DNA of 64,000 nucleotides, from positions 124,001 through 188,000 of the forward strand of contig NZ_JAMQKC010000005.1 of assembly GCF_028416595.1 (NCBI RefSeq), read 5' to 3'. The stretch comes from Aquibacillus salsiterrae (GTDB lineage Bacteria; Bacillota; Bacilli; Bacillales; Amphibacillaceae). Under the pieces are notes generated by a model that searched no databases, was not told where the DNA came from, and saw only the letters and a list, made by a program, of their open reading frames with translations. The position numbers were made by a program, and so were the translations under genes. This document shows positions 62,634 through 64,000 of this stretch, in pieces (position 1 is the stretch's first letter; each line of letters starts with the position of its first letter).

Positions 62634-63281
62634 TTACTTTGCTAGGGCCCAGTTAATTCTTTCCGCTAAAAGGGTAGAGATGTTTTCATTAAGCATGCCT
62701 GCTTGTGTATGTGCTGGAGTGAAGCAGCAAACTTTTCCCTCCCCATAGGAATGTTTCCATCCTGCAATCGAATCACCGTCAACTCCTGTGCTCCATAAAT
62801 CAACTTCTGTATTGGCCTGATCACAATCAACGAAATATTGTTCATCGGATAAAACAAACGTGTTCGGCCCGCTCTTTTCATCCTTTTTTAACATATAGGT
62901 AACTTCTTGTAATCCTGGGGGATGGTAGTCAAACGAACCGCGTAGCATCTTAATATAGCTACTATCCTTTTGATAGGAAGCCATACCTGCGTGCCAAGCA
63001 ATGACGCTGCCGCCAGCTTCTACATAGTTTACTAGTTGTTTATCCAACTCATCGGTTAACCATGTGATGACCTGTTCATCTCTTGGATTGATCTCATCCA
63101 TTTTTCCATTGATAAAAAGGTCTGGGTTAGCTTCTAATGCTCTTCCTACTTCTTCATAGGTAATGAACGCTAAATTGACTTCCTCTTTATTCGCAAGTCT
63201 ATCAATAGCAGCTTCTAACCCGACTCTCGCTTCCGCTTCTGGATGCCAATAATCTCCTAACAATGCTACAATTTTCACCAT
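62634..63281 (-). CDS. ThuA-like domain protein
   Basis: 215 residues with a class I glutamine amidotransferase-like fold of the ThuA (trehalose utilisation) group: KIVALLGDYWHPEAEA at the start, AGGSVIAWHAGMASY in the middle and EGKVCCFTPAHTQ near the end. The biochemical activity of ThuA proteins is not settled; they often occur in sugar catabolism clusters. It lies 13 bases after the SDR gene and is probably cotranscribed. Confidence 0.82.
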   Translation of the reverse strand: MVKIVALLGDYWHPEAEARVGLEAAIDRLANKEEVNLAFITYEEVGRALEANPDLFINGKMDEINPRDEQVITWLTDELDKQLVNYVEAGGSVIAWHAGMASYQKDSSYIKMLRGSFDYHPPGLQEVTYMLKKDEKSGPNTFVLSDEQYFVDCDQANTEVDLWSTGVDGDSIAGWKHSYGEGKVCCFTPAHTQAGMLNENISTLLAERINWALAK

Positions 63282-63293
63282 ATCACTCGCTCC

Positions 63294-64000
63294 TTACCAG
63301 TTCATTTTATTTCCTTGATAATCAATAAACATATGCTCTTCTATTGCAGGCGAGTTCAATATTTCGCTAACAATTCCCGTTGCCGATTCCATTGCATCAA
63401 TCGTTGCTTCGTCATTAAATTCGCCAAATATATACGTTTTTACGTAACCAGGATGGAATGCCAGCACTTTTACCCCCTGCTCCGCTAATTGATTTTGCAA
63501 AATGGTTAGTTGCATATTCAATGCTGTCTTTGACATCGAGTAGCCATATTCTTTTTTCCGCCAAGAATCAGCGAGACTTGCCGCTTCTGATGAGATGTTC
63601 GCAAGCATCTTACTTTCGCCTTTCAACAATAATGGCACGACTGATTTTGACACACGTAATGGACCAAATACATTGGTATCAAACAACTTCATCATATCCT
63701 CATAGTTGAACTCACCAAATATATCCTCAGACCGGTCTTTATAGATAGCTGCATTATTCACTAAAATATCAAGCTTTCCTGCTGTCTGTTCTATGTACCG
63801 AGCAGCTTCGTCAACCGATTGTTGATTCGTAACATCAAGCGATAAGATGTGTAAATCGTCTCCATACGTCTCTTTTAACTGATCAAGCTCTGGCCAATCA
63901 TTCATGTATCTTCCGGCAAAAACTTGAAAATCTTTCTCAAGGAATACCTTTGTAAGCGCCAACCCAAGACCTCGGTCTGCTCCTGTAACATACACTGTCT
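63294..64000 (-). CDS. Short-chain dehydrogenase/reductase, N-terminus outside window
   Basis: About 235 residues are visible; the frame stays open to the window edge (TVYVTGADRGLG), so the start is beyond base 64000. Rossmann motif TGxxxGLG, the NNAA motif (VNNAAIYKD) and the YSMSK catalytic Tyr-Lys are present, with Ser in ISSEA. NAD(P)-dependent oxidoreductase of unknown substrate, in one unit with the ThuA-like gene. Confidence 0.9.
   Translation of the reverse strand, partial: TVYVTGADRGLGLALTKVFLEKDFQVFAGRYMNDWPELDQLKETYGDDLHILSLDVTNQQSVDEAARYIEQTAGKLDILVNNAAIYKDRSEDIFGEFNYEDMMKLFDTNVFGPLRVSKSVVPLLLKGESKMLANISSEAASLADSWRKKEYGYSMSKTALNMQLTILQNQLAEQGVKVLAFHPGYVKTYIFGEFNDEATIDAMESATGIVSEILNSPAIEEHMFIDYQGNKMNW

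Overview
The window looks like chromosome of a low-GC Firmicute of the Bacillaceae. Evidence: AT-rich DNA, strong GGAGG-type ribosome sites with frequent TTG/GTG starts, intrinsic terminators between nearly all units, and Bacillus-type gene pairs (yugH/yugG-like, nsrR/hmp, aguA/aguB). Two BCCT osmolyte transporters and an MscS channel fit a salt-exposed lifestyle. The genus cannot be fixed from sequence alone. No rRNA, tRNA, insertion sequence, prophage or CRISPR array was seen.

Layout. 1-1.3 kb: 3' part of a PhoD-like phosphatase. 1.35-8.9 kb: a leftward Tad/Flp pilus operon headed by a DUF192 gene, with a c-di-GMP-I riboswitch in its leader. 9.2-16.5 kb: a HesB-fold protein, a GH43 and a GH127 arabinosidase with an AraC regulator, and a membrane PAS-GGDEF diguanylate cyclase. 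16.7-34 kb: housekeeping and stress genes (two BCCT transporters, aminotransferase/Lrp pair, MscS, NsrR/flavohaemoglobin, MATE, Nudix) plus a 15-unit, 52-bp tandem array. 34.1-44.9 kb: a complete leftward type IV pilus operon (pilA, pilD, minor prepilins, pilMNO, pilB, pilT, pilC) behind a c-di-GMP-II riboswitch and terminator. 45.2-48.9 kb: class D sortase, a c-di-GMP-II-controlled LPXTG protein with a long Pro-Glu-Thr stalk, and a secreted transglutaminase-like protein behind two tandem c-di-GMP-I riboswitches. 49-54.7 kb: FdhF/YdeP-type molybdo-enzyme, DUF2294, an oxalate/formate-type MFS transporter and fdhD, with an unassigned hairpin motif before two terminators. 55-64 kb: agmatine-to-putrescine genes, serC behind a ZTP riboswitch, another GH43, an aldo/keto reductase, larE, a ThuA-like gene and a partial SDR.

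The most notable content is a c-di-GMP-controlled surface system. Five aptamers of two unrelated classes sit at four loci: Tad pilus, type IV pilus, LPXTG adhesin and transglutaminase-like enzyme. The pilus assembly ATPase PilB also carries two 24-residue MshEN-type motifs, a known c-di-GMP-binding domain, and a diguanylate cyclase is encoded in the same window. Readable expression platforms suggest that c-di-GMP turns the type IV pilus and adhesin on, and the transglutaminase-like enzyme off. This resembles the opposed class I/class II logic known in Clostridioides difficile, but with different effector genes.

A dispersed repeat family (about 120 bp, palindromic, a dozen full or partial copies) sits in many intergenic gaps, three copies in tandem at 9.5-9.9 kb.
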